DNA of 64,000 bases from Calliopsis andreniformis (lineage: Eukaryota; Arthropoda; Insecta; Hymenoptera; Andrenidae). A model generated the notes under the pieces. It made no database searches. It was not told the origin of the DNA and saw only the letters and a list, made by a program, of their open reading frames with translations. A program made the translations under genes and the position numbers. Position 1 is the first letter of the stretch. Each line of letters starts with the position of its first letter. Where the stretch lies: the NCBI RefSeq assembly GCF_051401765.1, contig NW_027480423.1, positions 19,034,001 through 19,098,000 on the forward strand, read 5' to 3'. This document shows, in pieces, positions 1 to 13,499 of this stretch.

Positions 1-3000
1 ACGTTCCTGGCGATCTAGGCTTCACTCTAGGGCGTTGCTCCACCAGATCGAATAGCTAGGGACTTAGAATTCAATGCCAGAAGCATAAAATGCAATATAT
101 ATATAACAGCTTTTCCATGTATAGAACGAATAATTGCTACCAGTGTGAAAGAGTTGGTCATTTCTACGTTCCGGGCAACCTAGGATTCACCCTAGGGCGT
201 TGTTCCACAAGATGGAACAGTTAGGGCCTAAGAAGTCAACGCCAGAAGCATAAAATACAATAAAGATGCAACAGTTTTTCCATCGTATAACAGGAATAAC
301 TGCAACCAGTGTGAAAGATATGGTCATAACTACGTTCCGGGCAACCTAGGCTTCACTCTTGGACGTTGCTCCACCAGATCGAATAGCTAGGACCTTTGAA
401 TTCAAATACAGAAGCAGAAAATACAATAAAAATGCAACAGTTCTTCAATCGTATAGCATGAATAATTGCAACCAGTGTGAAAGTAACGATCATTTCGACG
501 TTTCGGGCATACTAGACTTAACTCTGAGGCATTGCTCCACCAGGTGGAAGTGTTAGGGCCTTGGAATTCAACGCCAGAAACATAAACTACAAAATAAATA
601 CAACAGTCTTTCAATCGTATAAAACGACTAATTGCAACCTGTGTGAAGGTTATGGTCATATCTACGTTCCGGACAAACTAGGCTTCACTGTAGGGTGTTG
701 CTCCACCAGATCGAATAGGTAGGGCCATAGAAGTCAACGCCCGAAGCATAAAATACGATAAATATACAACAGTTTTTCCATCGTATAAAACGAATAATAG
801 CAACCAGTGTGAAAGCTATGGTCATTTCTACGTTCCGGGCAAGCTAGGCTTCACTCTAGGCCGTTGCTCCACCAGATCGAATAGTTAGGGCCTTAGAGGT
901 CAACGCCTGAAGCATAAAATATAAAATAAATAGAACAGCTGTTCCATGTATAAAACGAATAATTGTTTCCAGTGTGAAAGTTATGGTCATTTCTACGTTC
1001 CGGGCAACCTAGGCTTCACTCTAGGCTGTTGCTCCACCAGATCGAATAGCTAGGGCCTTAGAAGTCAACGCCCGAAGCATAAAATACAATAAAAATACAA
1101 CAATTTTTCTATCGTATAGCAGGAGTAATTGCAACCAGTGTGAAAGTGATGGTCATTTCTGCGATCCGGGTAACCCAGGTTGCACTCTAGGGCATTACTC
1201 CACCACATCGAATAGCCACGGCCGTAGAAGTCAACGCCTGAAGCATAAAATGCAATAAAAATACAACAGTTTTTTCATCGTATAACAGGAATAATTGCAG
1301 CAAGCGTGAAGGTAATGGTGATTTCTACGTTCCGGGCACCCTAGGCATCACTCTTGGGCGTTGTTCCACCAGATGGAATAGTTAGGCACTAAGAAGTCAG
1401 CGCCAGAAGCATAAAATACGATATAAATACACCAGCTTTTCCATCGTATAAAACAAATAATTGCAACCAGTGTGAAAGTTATGGTCATTTCTACGTTCCG
1501 GGCAACCTAGGCTTCACTGTATGGCGTTCTTCCACCGCATCGAATAGCTACGGCCTCAGAAGTCAACGCCTGAAGTTTAAAATACTATAAAAATACAACA
1601 GTATTTCCATCCTATAACAGGAATGATTGCAACCCGTGTGAAAGTGATGGTCATTTCTACGTTCCAGGCAACCTAGGCTTCACTCCAGGGCGTTGTCCCA
1701 CAAGATCGAATAGTTAGGGCCTTAGAAGTCAACGCCCGAAGCATAAAATACGATATAAATACAACAGCTTTTCCATCATATAAAACAAATAATTGCAACC
1801 AGTGTGAAAGTTATGGTCATGTTTACTTTCCGGGCAACCTAGGCTTCACCCTAGGGCGTTGCTCCAACAGATTGAATAGTTTGGGCCTTAGAAGTCAACC
1901 CCAGATGAATAAAATACATTAATGATGCAACAGCTTTTCCATCATATAAAACGAATAATTGCAACCAGTATGAAAGTTATGGTCATGTTTACTTTCCGGG
2001 CAACCTAGGCTTCACCCTAGGGCGTTGCTCCAACAGATTGAATAGTTAGGGCCTTAGAAGTCAATGCCCGAAGCATAAAATGCAATATAAATATATCAGT
2101 TCTTCCATCGTATAAAACGAATAATTGCTACCAGTGTGAAAGTTATGGTCATTTCTACGTTCCGCGCAACCTGGGCTTTAGCCTAGGGCGTTGTTCCACC
2201 AGATGGAATAGTTAGGGCCTAAGAAGTCAACGCCAGAAGCATAAAATACGATATAAATACAACAGCTTTTCCATCGTATAAAACAAATAATTGCAACCAG
2301 TGTGAAAGTTATGGTATTGTTTACTTTCCGGGCAACCTAGGCTGCACTCTAGGGCGTTGCTCCACCAGATCGACTAGTTAGGGCCTTAGAAGTCAACGCC
2401 CGAAGCATTAAATACAAAATAAATAGAACAGTTTTTCCATTGTATAAAACGAATAATTGCTACCAGTGTGAAAGTTATGGTCATTTCTACGTTCCGCGCA
2501 ACCTGGGCTTTACCCTAGGGCGTTGTTCCACCAGATGGAATAGCTAGGGCCTAAGAAGTCAACGCCAGAAGCATAAAATACGATATAAATACAACAGCTT
2601 TTCCATCGTATAAAACAAATAATTGCAACCAGTGTGAAAGTTATGGTCATTTCTACGTTCCGGGCAACCTAGGCTTCACTGTATGGCGTTCTTCCACCAC
2701 ATCGAATAGCTACGGCCTCAGAAGTCAACGCCTGAAGTATAAAATACAATAAAAATACAACAGTCTTTCCATCCTATAACAGGAATAATTGCAACCCGTG
2801 TGAAAGTGATGGTCATTTCTACGTTCCAGGCAACCTAGGCTTCACTCTAGGGCGTTGCTCCACCAGATCAAACAGTTGGGGCCTTAGAAGTCAACGCCCG
2901 AAGCATTAAGTACCAAATAAATAGAACAGTTTTTCCATTGTATAAAACGAATAATTGCTACCAGTGTAAAGGTTATGGTCATTTCTACGTACCGGGCAGC

Positions 3001-4256
3001 CTAGGCTTCACTCTAGGGCGTTGCTCTACCAGATCGAACAGTTAGGGCCTAAGAAGTCAACGCCAGAAGCATAAAATACATTATAAATATAACAGTTTTT
3101 CCATCGTATAAAACGAATAATTGCTACCAGTGTGAAAGTTATGGTCATTTCTACGTACCGGGCAGCCTAGGCTTCACTCTAGGGCGTTGCTCTACCAGAT
3201 CGAACAGTTAGGGCCTAAGAAGTCAACGCCAGAAGCATAAAATACAATATAAATATAACAGTTCTTCCATCGTATAAAACGAATGATAGCAACCAGTGTG
3301 AGAGTTATGGTCATTTCTACGTTCCGGGCAACCTAGGCTTCACTCCAGGGCGTTGCTCCACCAGATCAAACAGTTAGGGCCTTAGGAGTCAACCCCAGAT
3401 GAATAAAATACATTAATGATGCACCAGCTTTTCCATCATATAAAACGAATAATTGCAACCAGTATGTAAGTTATGGTCATGTCTACTTTCCGGGCAACCT
3501 AGGCTTCACCCTAGGGCGTTGCTCCAACAGATTGAATAGTTAGGGCCTTAGAAGTCAACGCCCGAAGCATTAAATACAAAATAAATAGAACAGCTTTTCC
3601 ATCGTATAAAATAAATAAATGCAACCAGTGTGAAAGTTATGGTCATTTCTACGTTCCGGGCAACCTAGGCTTCCCTCTAGGGCGTTGCTCCACCTGATCG
3701 AATAGTTAGGGCCTTAGAAGTCAACCCCAGATGAATAAAATACATTAATGATGCAACAGCTTTTCCATCATATAAAACGAATAATTGCAACCAGTATGAA
3801 AGTTATGGTCATGTCTACTTTCTGGGCAACCTAGGCTTCACCCTAGGGCGTTGCTCCAACAGATTGAATAGCTAGGGCCTTAGAAGTCAATGCCCGAGGC
3901 ATAAAATGTAATATTAATATAACAGTTCTTCCATCGTATAAAACGAATAATTGCTACCAGTGTGAAAGTTATGGTCATTTCTACGTTCCGCGCAACCTTG
4001 GCTTTACTCTAGGGCGTTGTTCCACCAGATGGAATAGTTAGGGCCTATGAAGTCAATGCCAGAGGCATAAAATACGATATAAATACAACAGCTTTTCCAT
4101 CGTATAAAACGAATAATTGCTACCAGTGTGAAAGTTATGGTCATTTCTACTTTCCGAGCAACCTAGGCTTCACCCTAGGGCTTTGTTACAACAGATTGAA
4201 TAGTTAGGGCCTTAGAAGTCAACGCCCGAAGCATAAAATACAAAATAAATAGAACG
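1..4256 (+). repeat. Array domain 1: divergent monomers with short local duplications
   Basis: About 26 monomers with mixed haplotypes and no single higher-order unit. Visible local duplications are one-monomer pairs near 1770-2053 (GTTTACTTTCC variant, offset 166) and 2940-3280 (GTACCGGGCAGCC variant, offset 166), a two-monomer shift of a CCGCGCAACC-bearing monomer (2162 to 2494), and a block near 1890-2290 repeated near 3720-4110 (offset 1826, about 11 monomers). A GTATGGCGTTCTTCC variant monomer near 1511 recurs at 2673 (offset 1162) and again near 5993. The 60-90 aa open frames on both strands here are by-products of the repeat. Confidence 0.85.
3391..3890 (+). repeat. Local two-monomer repeat with the CCCCAGATGAATAAAATAC variant
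   Basis: AACCCCAGATGAATAAAAT occurs at 3391 and 3723, 332 bp apart, each followed by the same ATTAATGATGCA segment and by a CTCCAACAGATTG monomer. The same signature is found at 1897, 7872 and 10528. It marks one traceable monomer lineage that has been copied five times in the first 11 kb. Confidence 0.8.
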
Positions 4257-5706
4257 GTTTTTCCATCATATAAAACGAATGATAGCAACCAGTGTGAAAG
4301 TTATGGTCATTTCTACGTTCCGCGCAACCTTGGCTTTACCCTAGGGCGTTGTTCCACCAGATGGAATAGTTAGGGCCTAAGAAGTCAACGCCAGAAGCAT
4401 AAAATACGATATAAATACAACAGATTTTCCATCGTATAAAGCGAATAATTGCAACCAGTGTGAAAGTTATGGTCATTTCTACATTTCGAGCATCATAGGC
4501 TTCACTCTAGGGCGTTGTTCCACCTCATCGAATGGTTAGGGCCTTAGAAGTCAACGCCAGAAGCATAAAATACAATATAAATAGAACAGTTTTTCCACCA
4601 CATAAAACGAATAATTGCAACCAGTGTGAAAGTACTGGTCATTTCTACGTTCCGGGTAACCTAGGTTTCACTCTAGGGCGTTGCTCCACCAGATCGAATA
4701 GCCAGGGCCTTAGAAGTCAACGCCCGAAGCATAAAATACAATATAAATACAACAGCTTTTCAATCGCATAAAACGAATAATTGCAACCAGTGTGAAAGTT
4801 ATGGACATTTCTACATTCCGGCCAACCTAGGCTTCACCCTAGGGCGTTGCTCCACCAGATCGAATAGTTAGGGCCTTAGATGTCAACGCCAGAAGCATAA
4901 AATGCAATAAAAATACAACAGTTTTTCCATCATATAACAGGAATAATTGCAACCATTTTGAAAGTGATGGTCATTTCTACGTACCGGGCAACGTAGGCTT
5001 CACTCTAGGGCGTTGCTCAACCAGATCGAATAGTTAGGGCCTTAGAAGTCAACGCCCGAAGCATAAAATACAAAATAAATAGAACAGTTTTTCCATCGTA
5101 TAAAACGAATAATTGCTACCAGTGTGAAAGTTATGGTCATTTCTACTTTCCGGGCAACCTACGCTTCCCCCTAGGGCGTTGTTCCGCAAGATGGAATAGC
5201 TAGGGCCTTAGAAGTCAACGCCAGAAGCATAAAATACAATATAAATACAACAGCTTTTCAATCGTACAAAATGAATAATACCAAACAGTGTGAAAGTAAT
5301 TGTCATTTCTACGTTCTGGGCAACCTAGGCATCACTCTAGGTCGTTGCTCCACCAGATCAAATAGCTAGCCACTTAGAATTAAACGCCAGAAGCATAGAA
5401 TACAATAAAAATACAACAGTTTTTCCATCGTATAACAGTAATAATTGCAATCAGTGTGAATGTAATGGTCATTTCTACGTTCCGGGCAACCTAGGTTTCA
5501 CTCTAGGGCGTTGCTCCACCAGGTCGAATAGTTAGGGCCTAAGAAGTCAACGCCAGAAGCATAAAATACGATATAAATACAACAGCTTTTACATCGTATA
5601 ACACTAATAATTGCAACCAGTGTGAGAGTTCTGGTCATTTCCACGTTCCGGGCAACCTAGGCTTCACTCTAGGGCGTTGCTCTACCAGATCGAACAGTTA
5701 GGGCCT
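4257..5706 (+). repeat. Duplicated block A, copy 1 (pairs with 8240-9688, offset 3983)
   Basis: Sequence from about 4257 to 5706 matches 8240-9688 at a constant offset of 3983 bp (24 monomers) with very few differences, for example GTTCCGCAAG here against GTTCCACAAG in the later copy. Most of it (about 4341-5495) also matches about 6498-7652 at offset 2157 (13 monomers). Left and right ends are set where the flanking bases stop matching. Confidence 0.85.
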
Positions 5707-6497
5707 AAGAAGTCAACGCCAGAAGCATAAAATACGATAAAGATGCAACAGTTTTTCCATCGTATAGAACGAATAATTGCAACCAGTGTGAAAGTTATGG
5801 TCATTTCTACATTCCGAGCAACCTAGGCTTCACTCTAGGGCGTTGCTCCACCAGACCGAATAGTTAGGTCCTTAGAAGTCAACGCCAGAAGCATAAAATA
5901 CGATATAAATACAACAGCTTTTCCATCTTATAAAAGGAATAATTGCAAACAGTGTGAAAGTAATGGTCATTTCTACGTTCCGGGCAACCTAGGCTCCACT
6001 GTATGGCGTTCTTCCACCACATCGAATAGCTACGGCCTCAGAAGTCGACGCCTGAAGTATAAAATACAATAAAAATACAACAGTCTTTCCATCCTATAAC
6101 AGGAATAATTGCAACCCGTGTGAAAGTGATGGTCATTTCTACGTTCCAGGCAACCTAGGCTTCACTCTAGGGCGTTGCTCCACAAGATCGAATAGTTAGG
6201 GCCTAAGAAGTCAACGCCAGACGCATAAAATACAATATAAATATAACAGTTTTTCCATCGTATAAAACGAATAATAGCAACCAGTGTGAAAGTTGTGGTC
6301 ATTTCTACGTTCCGGGCAACCTAGGCTTCACTCTAGGGCGATGCTCCACCAGATCAAACAGTTAGGGCCTTAGAAGTCGACGCCCGAAGCATTAAATACA
6401 AAATAAATAGAAGAGCTTTCCATTGTATAAAACGAGTAATTGCTACCAGTGTAAAAGTTATGGTCATTTCTACGTTCCGGGCAACCTAGGCTTCACC
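5707..6497 (+). repeat. Array spacer between blocks, related to domain 1
   Basis: About five monomers not shared with the block-A copies. The GTATGGCGTTCTTCC monomer and its neighbour near 5991-6180 match 2671-2860 at offset 3320 (20 monomers), including the AGTCTTTCCATCCTATAAC variant. This ties the region to domain 1. Confidence 0.75.
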
Positions 6498-7652
6498 CTA
6501 GGGCGTTGTTCAACCAGATGGAATAGTTAGGGCCTAAGAAGTCAACGCCAGAAGCATAAAATACGATATAAATACAACAGATTTTCCATCGTATAAAGCG
6601 AATAATTGCAACCAGTGTGAAAGTTATGGTCATTTCTATATTTCGAGCAACATAGGCTTCACTCTAGGGCGTTGTTCCACCTCATCGAATAGTTAGGGCC
6701 TTAGAAGTCACCGCCAGAAGCATAAAATACAATATAAATACAACAGTTTTTCCACCATATAAAACGAATAATTGCAACCAGTGTGAAAGTACTGGTCATT
6801 TCTACGTTCCGGGTAACCTTGGTTTCACTCTAGGGCGTTGCTCCACCAGATCGAATAGCTAGGGCCTTAGAAGTCAACGCCCGAAGCATAAAATACAATA
6901 TAAATACAACAGCTTTTCAATCGCATAAAACGAATAATTGCAACGAGTGTGAAAGTTATGGACATTTCTACATTCCGGCCAACCTAGGCTTCACCCTAGG
7001 GCGTTGCTCCACCAGATCGAATAGTTAGGGCCTTAGATGTCAACGCCAGAAGCATAAAATGCAATAAAAATACAACAGTTTTTCCATCATATAACAGGAA
7101 TAATTGCAACCATTTTGAAGGTGATTGTCATTTCTACGTACCGGGCAACGTAGGCTTCACTCTAGGGCGTTGCTCAACCAGATCGAATAGTTAGGGCCTT
7201 AGAAGTCAACGCCCGAAGCATAAAATACAAAATATATAGAACAGTTTTTCCATCGTATAAAACGAATAATTGCTACCAGTGTGAAAGTTATGGTCATTTC
7301 TACTTTCCGGGCAACCTACGCTTCCCCCTAGGGCGTTGTTCCACAAGATGGAATAGCTAGGGCCTTAGAAGTCAACGCCAGAGGCATAAAATACAATATA
7401 AATACAACAGCTTTTCCATCGTACAAAATGAATAATACCAAACAGTGTGAAAGTAATTGTCATTTCTACGTTCCGGGCAACCTAGGCATCACTCTAGGTC
7501 GTTGCTCCACCAGATCAAATAGCTAGCCACTTAGAATTAAACGCCAGAAGCATAGAATACAATAAAAATACAACAGTTTTTCCATCGTATAACAGTAATA
7601 ATTGCAATCAGTGTGAATGTAATGGTCATTTCTACGTTCCGGGCAACCTAGG
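6498..7652 (+). repeat. Block A, partial copy 2 (offset 2157 from copy 1)
   Basis: Matches 4341-5495 at offset 2157 (13 monomers). The left end is near the GATGGAATAG segment and the right end is where CTAGGTTTCACTC in copy 1 becomes CTAGGCTTCACTGTATGG here. From 7033 onward it is also the left part of the 16-monomer unit. Confidence 0.8.
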
Positions 7653-9688
7653 CTTCACTGTATGGCGTTCTTCCACCACATCGAATAGCTACGGCCTCAG
7701 AATTCAACGCTTGAAGTATAAAATACAATAAAAATACAACAGTCTTTCCATCGTATAAAACGAATAATTGCTACCAGTGTGAAAGTTATGGTCATTTCTA
7801 CGTTCCGGTCAACCTTGGCTTCACTCAATGGCGGTGCTCCACCTGATCGAATAGTTAGGGCCTTAGAAGTCAACCCCAGATGAATAAAATACATTAATGA
7901 TGCAACAGCTTTTCCATCATATAAAACGAATAATTGCAACCAGTATGAAAGTTATGGTCATGTCTACTTTCCGGGCAACCTAGGCTTCACCCTAGGGCGT
8001 TGCTCCAACAGATTGAATAGTTAGGGCCTTAGAAGTCAACGCCCGAAGCATTAAATACAAAATAAATAAAACAGCTTTTCCATCGTATAAAATAAATAAT
8101 TGCAACCAGTAGGAAAGTTATGGTCATTTCTACGTTCCGGGCAACCTAGGCTTCACCCTAGGCCGTTGCTCCACCAGATCGAATAGTTAGGGCCTAAGAA
8201 GTGAACGACAGAAGCATAAAATACAATATAAATACAACAGTTTTTCCATCATATAAAACGAATGATAGCAACCAGTGTGAAAGTTATGGTCATTTCTACG
8301 TTCCGCGCAACCTTGGCTTTACCCTAGGGCGTTGTTCCACCAGATGGAATAGTTAGGGCCTAAGAAGTCAACGCCAGAAGCATAAAATACGATATAAATA
8401 CAACAGATTTTCCATCGTATAAAGCGAATAATTGCAACCAGTGTGAAAGTTATGGTCATTTCTACATTTCGAGCATCATAGGCTTCACTCTAGGGCGTTG
8501 TTCCACCTCATCGAATGGTTAGGGCCTTAGAAGTCAACGCCAGAAGCATAAAATACAATATAAATAGAACAGTTTTTCCACCACATAAAACGAATAATTG
8601 CAACCAGTGTGAAAGTACTGGTCATTTCTACGTTCCGGGTAACCTAGGTTTCACTCTAGGGCGTTGCTCCACCAGATCGAATAGCCAGGGCCTTAGAAGT
8701 CAACGCCCGAAGCATAAAATACAATATAAATACAACAGCTTTTCAATCGCATAAAACGAATAATTGCAACCAGTGTGAAAGTTATGGACATTTCTACATT
8801 CCGGCCAACCTAGGCTTCACCCTAGGGCGTTGCTCCACCAGATCGAATAGTTAGGGCCTTAGATGTCAACGCCAGAAGCATAAAATGCAATAAAAATACA
8901 ACAGTTTTTCCATCATATAACAGGAATAATTGCAACCATTTTGAAAGTGATGGTCATTTCTACGTACCGGGCAACGTAGGCTTCACTCTAGGGCGTTGCT
9001 CAACCAGATCGAATAGTTAGGGCCTTAGAAGTCAACGCCCGAAGCATAAAATACAAAATAAATAGAACAGTTTTTCCATCGTATAAAACGAATAATTGCT
9101 ACCAGTGTGAAAGTTATGGTCATTTCTACTTTCCGGGCAACCTACGCTTCCCCCTAGGGCGTTGTTCCACAAGATGGAATAGCTAGGGCCTTAGAAGTCA
9201 ACGCCAGAAGCATAAAATACAATATAAATACAACAGCTTTTCAATCGTACAAAATGAATAATACCAAACAGTGTGAAAGTAATTGTCATTTCTACGTTCT
9301 GGGCAACCTAGGCATCACTCTAGGTCGTTGCTCCACCAGATCAAATAGCTAGCCACTTAGAATTAAACGCCAGAAGCATAGAATACAATAAAAATACAAC
9401 AGTTTTTCCATCGTATAACAGTAATAATTGCAATCAGTGTGAATGTAATGGTCATTTCTACGTTCCGGGCAACCTAGGTTTCACTCTAGGGCGTTGCTCC
9501 ACCAGGTCGAATAGTTAGGGCCTAAGAAGTCAACGCCAGAAGCATAAAATACGATATAAATACAACAGCTTTTACATCGTATAACACTAATAATTGCAAC
9601 CAGTGTGAGAGTTCTGGTCATTTCCACGTTCCGGGCAACCTAGGCTTCACTCTAGGGCGTTGCTCTACCAGATCGAACAGTTAGGGCC
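7033..9688 (+). repeat. 16-monomer higher-order unit, copy 1 (2656 bp)
   Basis: Begins at the TTAGATGTCAACGCC segment and repeats from 9689 at a constant offset of 2656 bp. Differences are rare: GGTGATTGTC against GGTGATGGTC in the next copy, CTTGAAGTAT against CTTGATGTAT, CAGTAGGAAAG against CAGTATGAAAG. The unit contains block A copy 3 (8240-9688), so it arose after block A had already been duplicated. Confidence 0.88.
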
Positions 9689-11690
9689 TTAGATGTCAAC
9701 GCCAGAAGCATAAAATGCAATAAAAATACAACAGTTTTTCCATCATATAACAGGAATAATTGCAACCATTTTGAAGGTGATGGTCATTTCTACGTACCGG
9801 GCAACGTAGGCTTCACTCTAGGGCGTTGCTCAACCAGATCGAATAGTTAGGGCCTTAGAAGTCAACGCCCGAAGCATAAAATACAAAATATATAGAACAG
9901 TTTTTCCATCGTATAAAACGAATAATTGCTACCAGTGTGAAAGTTATGGTCATTTCTACTTTCCGGGCAACCTACGCTTCCCCCTAGGGCGTTGTTCCAC
10001 AAGATGGAATAGCTAGGGCCTTAGAAGTCAACGCCAGAGGCATAAAATACAATATAAATACAACAGCTTTTCCATCGTACAAAATGAATAATACCAAACA
10101 GTGTGAAAGTAATTGTCATTTCTACGTTCCGGGCAACCTAGGCATCACTCTAGGTCGTTGCTCCACCAGATCAAATAGCTAGCCACTTAGAATTAAACGC
10201 CAGAAGCATAGAATACAATAAAAATACAACAGTTTTTCCATCGTATAACAGTAATAATTGCAATCAGTGTGAATGTAATGGTCATTTCTACGTTCCGGGC
10301 AACCTAGGCTTCACTGTATGGCGTTCTTCCACCACATCGAATAGCTACGGCCTCAGAATTCAACGCTTGATGTATAAAATACAATAAAAATACAACAGTC
10401 TTTCCATCGTATAAAACGAATAATTGCTACCAGTGTGAAAGTTATGGTCATTTCTACGTTCCGGTCAACCTTGGCTTCACTCAATGGCGGTGCTCCACCT
10501 GATCGAATAGTTAGGGCCTTAGAAGTCAACCCCAGATGAATAAAATACATTAATGATGCAACAGCTTTTCCATCATATAAAACGAATAATTGCAACCAGT
10601 ATGAAAGTTATGGTCATGTCTACTTTCCGGGCAACCTAGGCTTCACCCTAGGGCGTTGCTCCAACAGATTGAATAGTTAGGGCCTTAGAAGTCAACGCCC
10701 GAAGCATTAAATACAAAATAAATAAAACAGCTTTTCCATCGTATAAAATAAATAATTGCAACCAGTATGAAAGTTATGGTCATTTCTACGTTCCGGGCAA
10801 CCTAGGCTTCACCCTAGGCCGTTGCTCCACCAGATCGAATAGTTAGGGCCTAAGAAGTGAACGACAGAAGCATAAAATACAATATAAATACAACAGTTTT
10901 TCCATCATATAAAACGAATGATAGCAACCAGTGTGAAAGTTATGGTCATTTCTACGTTCCGCGCAACCTTGGCTTTACCCTAGGGCGTTGTTCCACCAGA
11001 TGGAATAGTTAGGGCCTAAGAAGTCAACGCCAGAAGCATAAAATACGATATAAATACAACAGATTTTCCATCGTATAAAGCGAATAATTGCAACCAGTGT
11101 GAAAGTTATGGTCATTTCTACATTTCGAGCATCATAGGCTTCACTCTAGGGCGTTGTTCCACCTCATCGAATGGTTAGGGCCTTAGAAGTCAACGCCAGA
11201 AGCATAAAATACAATATAAATAGAACAGTTTTTCCACCACATAAAACGAATAATTGCAACCAGTGTGAAAGTACTGGTCATTTCTACGTTCCGGGTAACC
11301 TAGGTTTCACTCTAGGGCGTTGCTCCACCAGATCGAATAGCCAGGGCCTTAGAAGTCAACGCCCGAAGCATAAAATACAATATAAATACAACAGCTTTTC
11401 AATCGCATAAAACGAATAATTGCAACCAGTGTGAAAGTTATGGACATTTCTACATTCCGGCCAACCTAGGCTTCACCCTAGGGCGTTGCTCCACCAGATC
11501 GAATAGTTAGGGCCTTAGATGTCAACGCCAGAAGCATAAAATGCAATAAAAATACAACAGTTTTTCCATCATATAACAGGAATAATTGCAACCATTTTGA
11601 AAGTGATGGTCATTTCTACGTACCGGGCAACGTAGGCTTCACTCTAGGGCGTTGCTCAACCAGATCGAATAGTTAGGGCCTTAGAAGTCA
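9689..11690 (+). repeat. 16-monomer higher-order unit, partial copy 2
   Basis: Matches 7033-9034 at offset 2656 bp. Identity ends where GTCAACGCCCG becomes GTCAATGTCCG at about 11691. It is therefore about three quarters of a unit. The left junction at 9689 joins GTTAGGGCC of the block-A end to TTAGATGTC of the unit start, exactly in monomer register. Confidence 0.88.
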
Positions 11691-13499
11691 ATGTCCGAAG
11701 CATAAAATGCAATAAAAATACAACAGCTTTTCCATCATATAACCGGAATAATTGCAACCAGTTTGAAAGTGTTGGTCATTTCTATGTACCGGGCAACCTA
11801 GGCTTCACTCTATGTCGTTCTTCCACCACATCGAATAGCTACGGCCTCAAAAGTCAACGCCTGAAGCATAAAATACAATAAAAATACAACAGTCTTTCCA
11901 TCCTTAACAGGAATAATTGCAACCCGTGTGAAAATTATGGTCATTTCTACGTTCGGACAACCTAGGCTTCACTCTAGGTCGTTGTTCCACCAGATCGAAC
12001 AGCTAGGGCCTAAGAAGGCAACGCCAGAAGCATAAAGTACAATATAAATACAACAGTTTTTCCATCGTATAAAACGAATAATAGCAACCAGTGTCAAAGT
12101 TATGGTCATTTCTACGTTCCGGGCAACCTAGGCTTCACCCCAGGGCGTTGTTCCACCAGATCGAATAGTTAGGGCCCAAGAAGTGAACGCCAGCAGCATA
12201 AAATACAATATAAGTACAACAGTTCTTCCATCATATAAAACGAACGATTGCAACCAGTATGAAAGTTATGGTCATTTCTACGTTCCGGGCAACCTAGGCT
12301 TCACTCTATGTCGTTCTTCCACCACATCGAATAGCTACGGCCTCAGAAGTCAATGCCTGAAGCATAAAATACAATAAAAATACAACAGTCTTTCCATCCT
12401 ATAATAGGAATAATTGCAACCCGTGTGAAAGTGCTGGTCATTTGTACGTTCCAGGCAACCTAGGCTTCACTCTAGGGCGTTGTTCCACCAGATCGAATTG
12501 TTAGGGCCTAAGAAGTCAACGCCAGAAGCATAAGATACAATATAAATATAACAGTTTTTCCATCGTATAGAACGAATAATAGCAACCAGTGTGAAAGTTA
12601 TGGTCATTTCTACGTTCCGGGCAGCCTAGGCTTCACTCTAGGGCGTTGTTCCACCAGATCGAACAGCTAGGGCCTAAGAAGGCAACGCCAGAAGCATAAA
12701 ATACAATATAAATATAACAGTTTCTCCATCGTATAAAACGAATAATAGCGACCAGTGTGAAAGTTATGGGCATTTCTACGTTCCCGGCAACCTACGCTTC
12801 ACCCCAGGGCGTTGCTCCACCAGATCGAATAATTAGGGCCTAAGGAGTGAACGCCAGCAGCATAAAATACAATATAAATACAGTAGCTTTTCCATCGTAT
12901 AAAACGAATAATTTCAACCAGTGTGAATATTATGGTCATTTCTACATTCCGAGCAACCTAGGCTTCACTATAGGGCGTTGATCCAACAGATTGAATAGTT
13001 AGGGCCTTAGAAGTCAACGCCCGATGTATAAAATACAATATAAATACAACAGTTTTTCCATCGTATAAAACGAATAATTGCAAGCAGTATGAAAGTTATG
13101 GTCATTTCTACTTCCCGCGCAACCTAGGCTTCACTCTAGGGCGTTGTTCCACCAGATCGTATAGTTAGGGCCTAAGAAGTCAACGCCAGAAGCATAAAAT
13201 ACAATATAAGTATAACAGTTTTTCCTTCGTATAAAACGAATAATAGCAACCAGTGTGAAAGTAATGGACATTTCTACGTTCCGGGCAACCTGTGCGTCAC
13301 TCTACGCCGTTGCTCCACCACATCTAATAGATACGGCCTTAGAAGTCAACGCCAGAAGCATAAAATACAATAAAGATGCAACAGTTTTTCCATCGAATAA
13401 CAGGAATAACTGCAAACAGTGTGAAAGTACTGGTCATTTCTACGTTCCGGGTAACCTAGGTTTCATTCTAGGGCGTAGTTCCACCACAACTAATAGCTA
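11691..13499 (+). repeat. Array domain: divergent monomers between two higher-order domains
   Basis: About 11 monomers. The CACTCTATGTCGTTC variant occurs at 11803 and again at 12299 (three monomers apart), and the AAGGCAACGCC variant at 12015 and 12679 (four monomers apart). Monomers near 12060-12640 have their closest visible relatives at 58990-59200 and 61640-62190, far across the window. No coding signal. The 141-residue open frame at 13255-13680 is the longest in the window and consists of two and a half monomers read through mutated stops. Confidence 0.8.

Noticed and set aside
4532..4771. CNQCESTGH-like peptide resembling a CCHC zinc knuckle of a retroelement Gag
   Set aside because: The spacing C-X2-C-X4-H is present but the final cysteine is not at the required position. 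The peptide is simply the translation of the conserved TGCAACCAGTGTGAAAG block, so the resemblance is chance.
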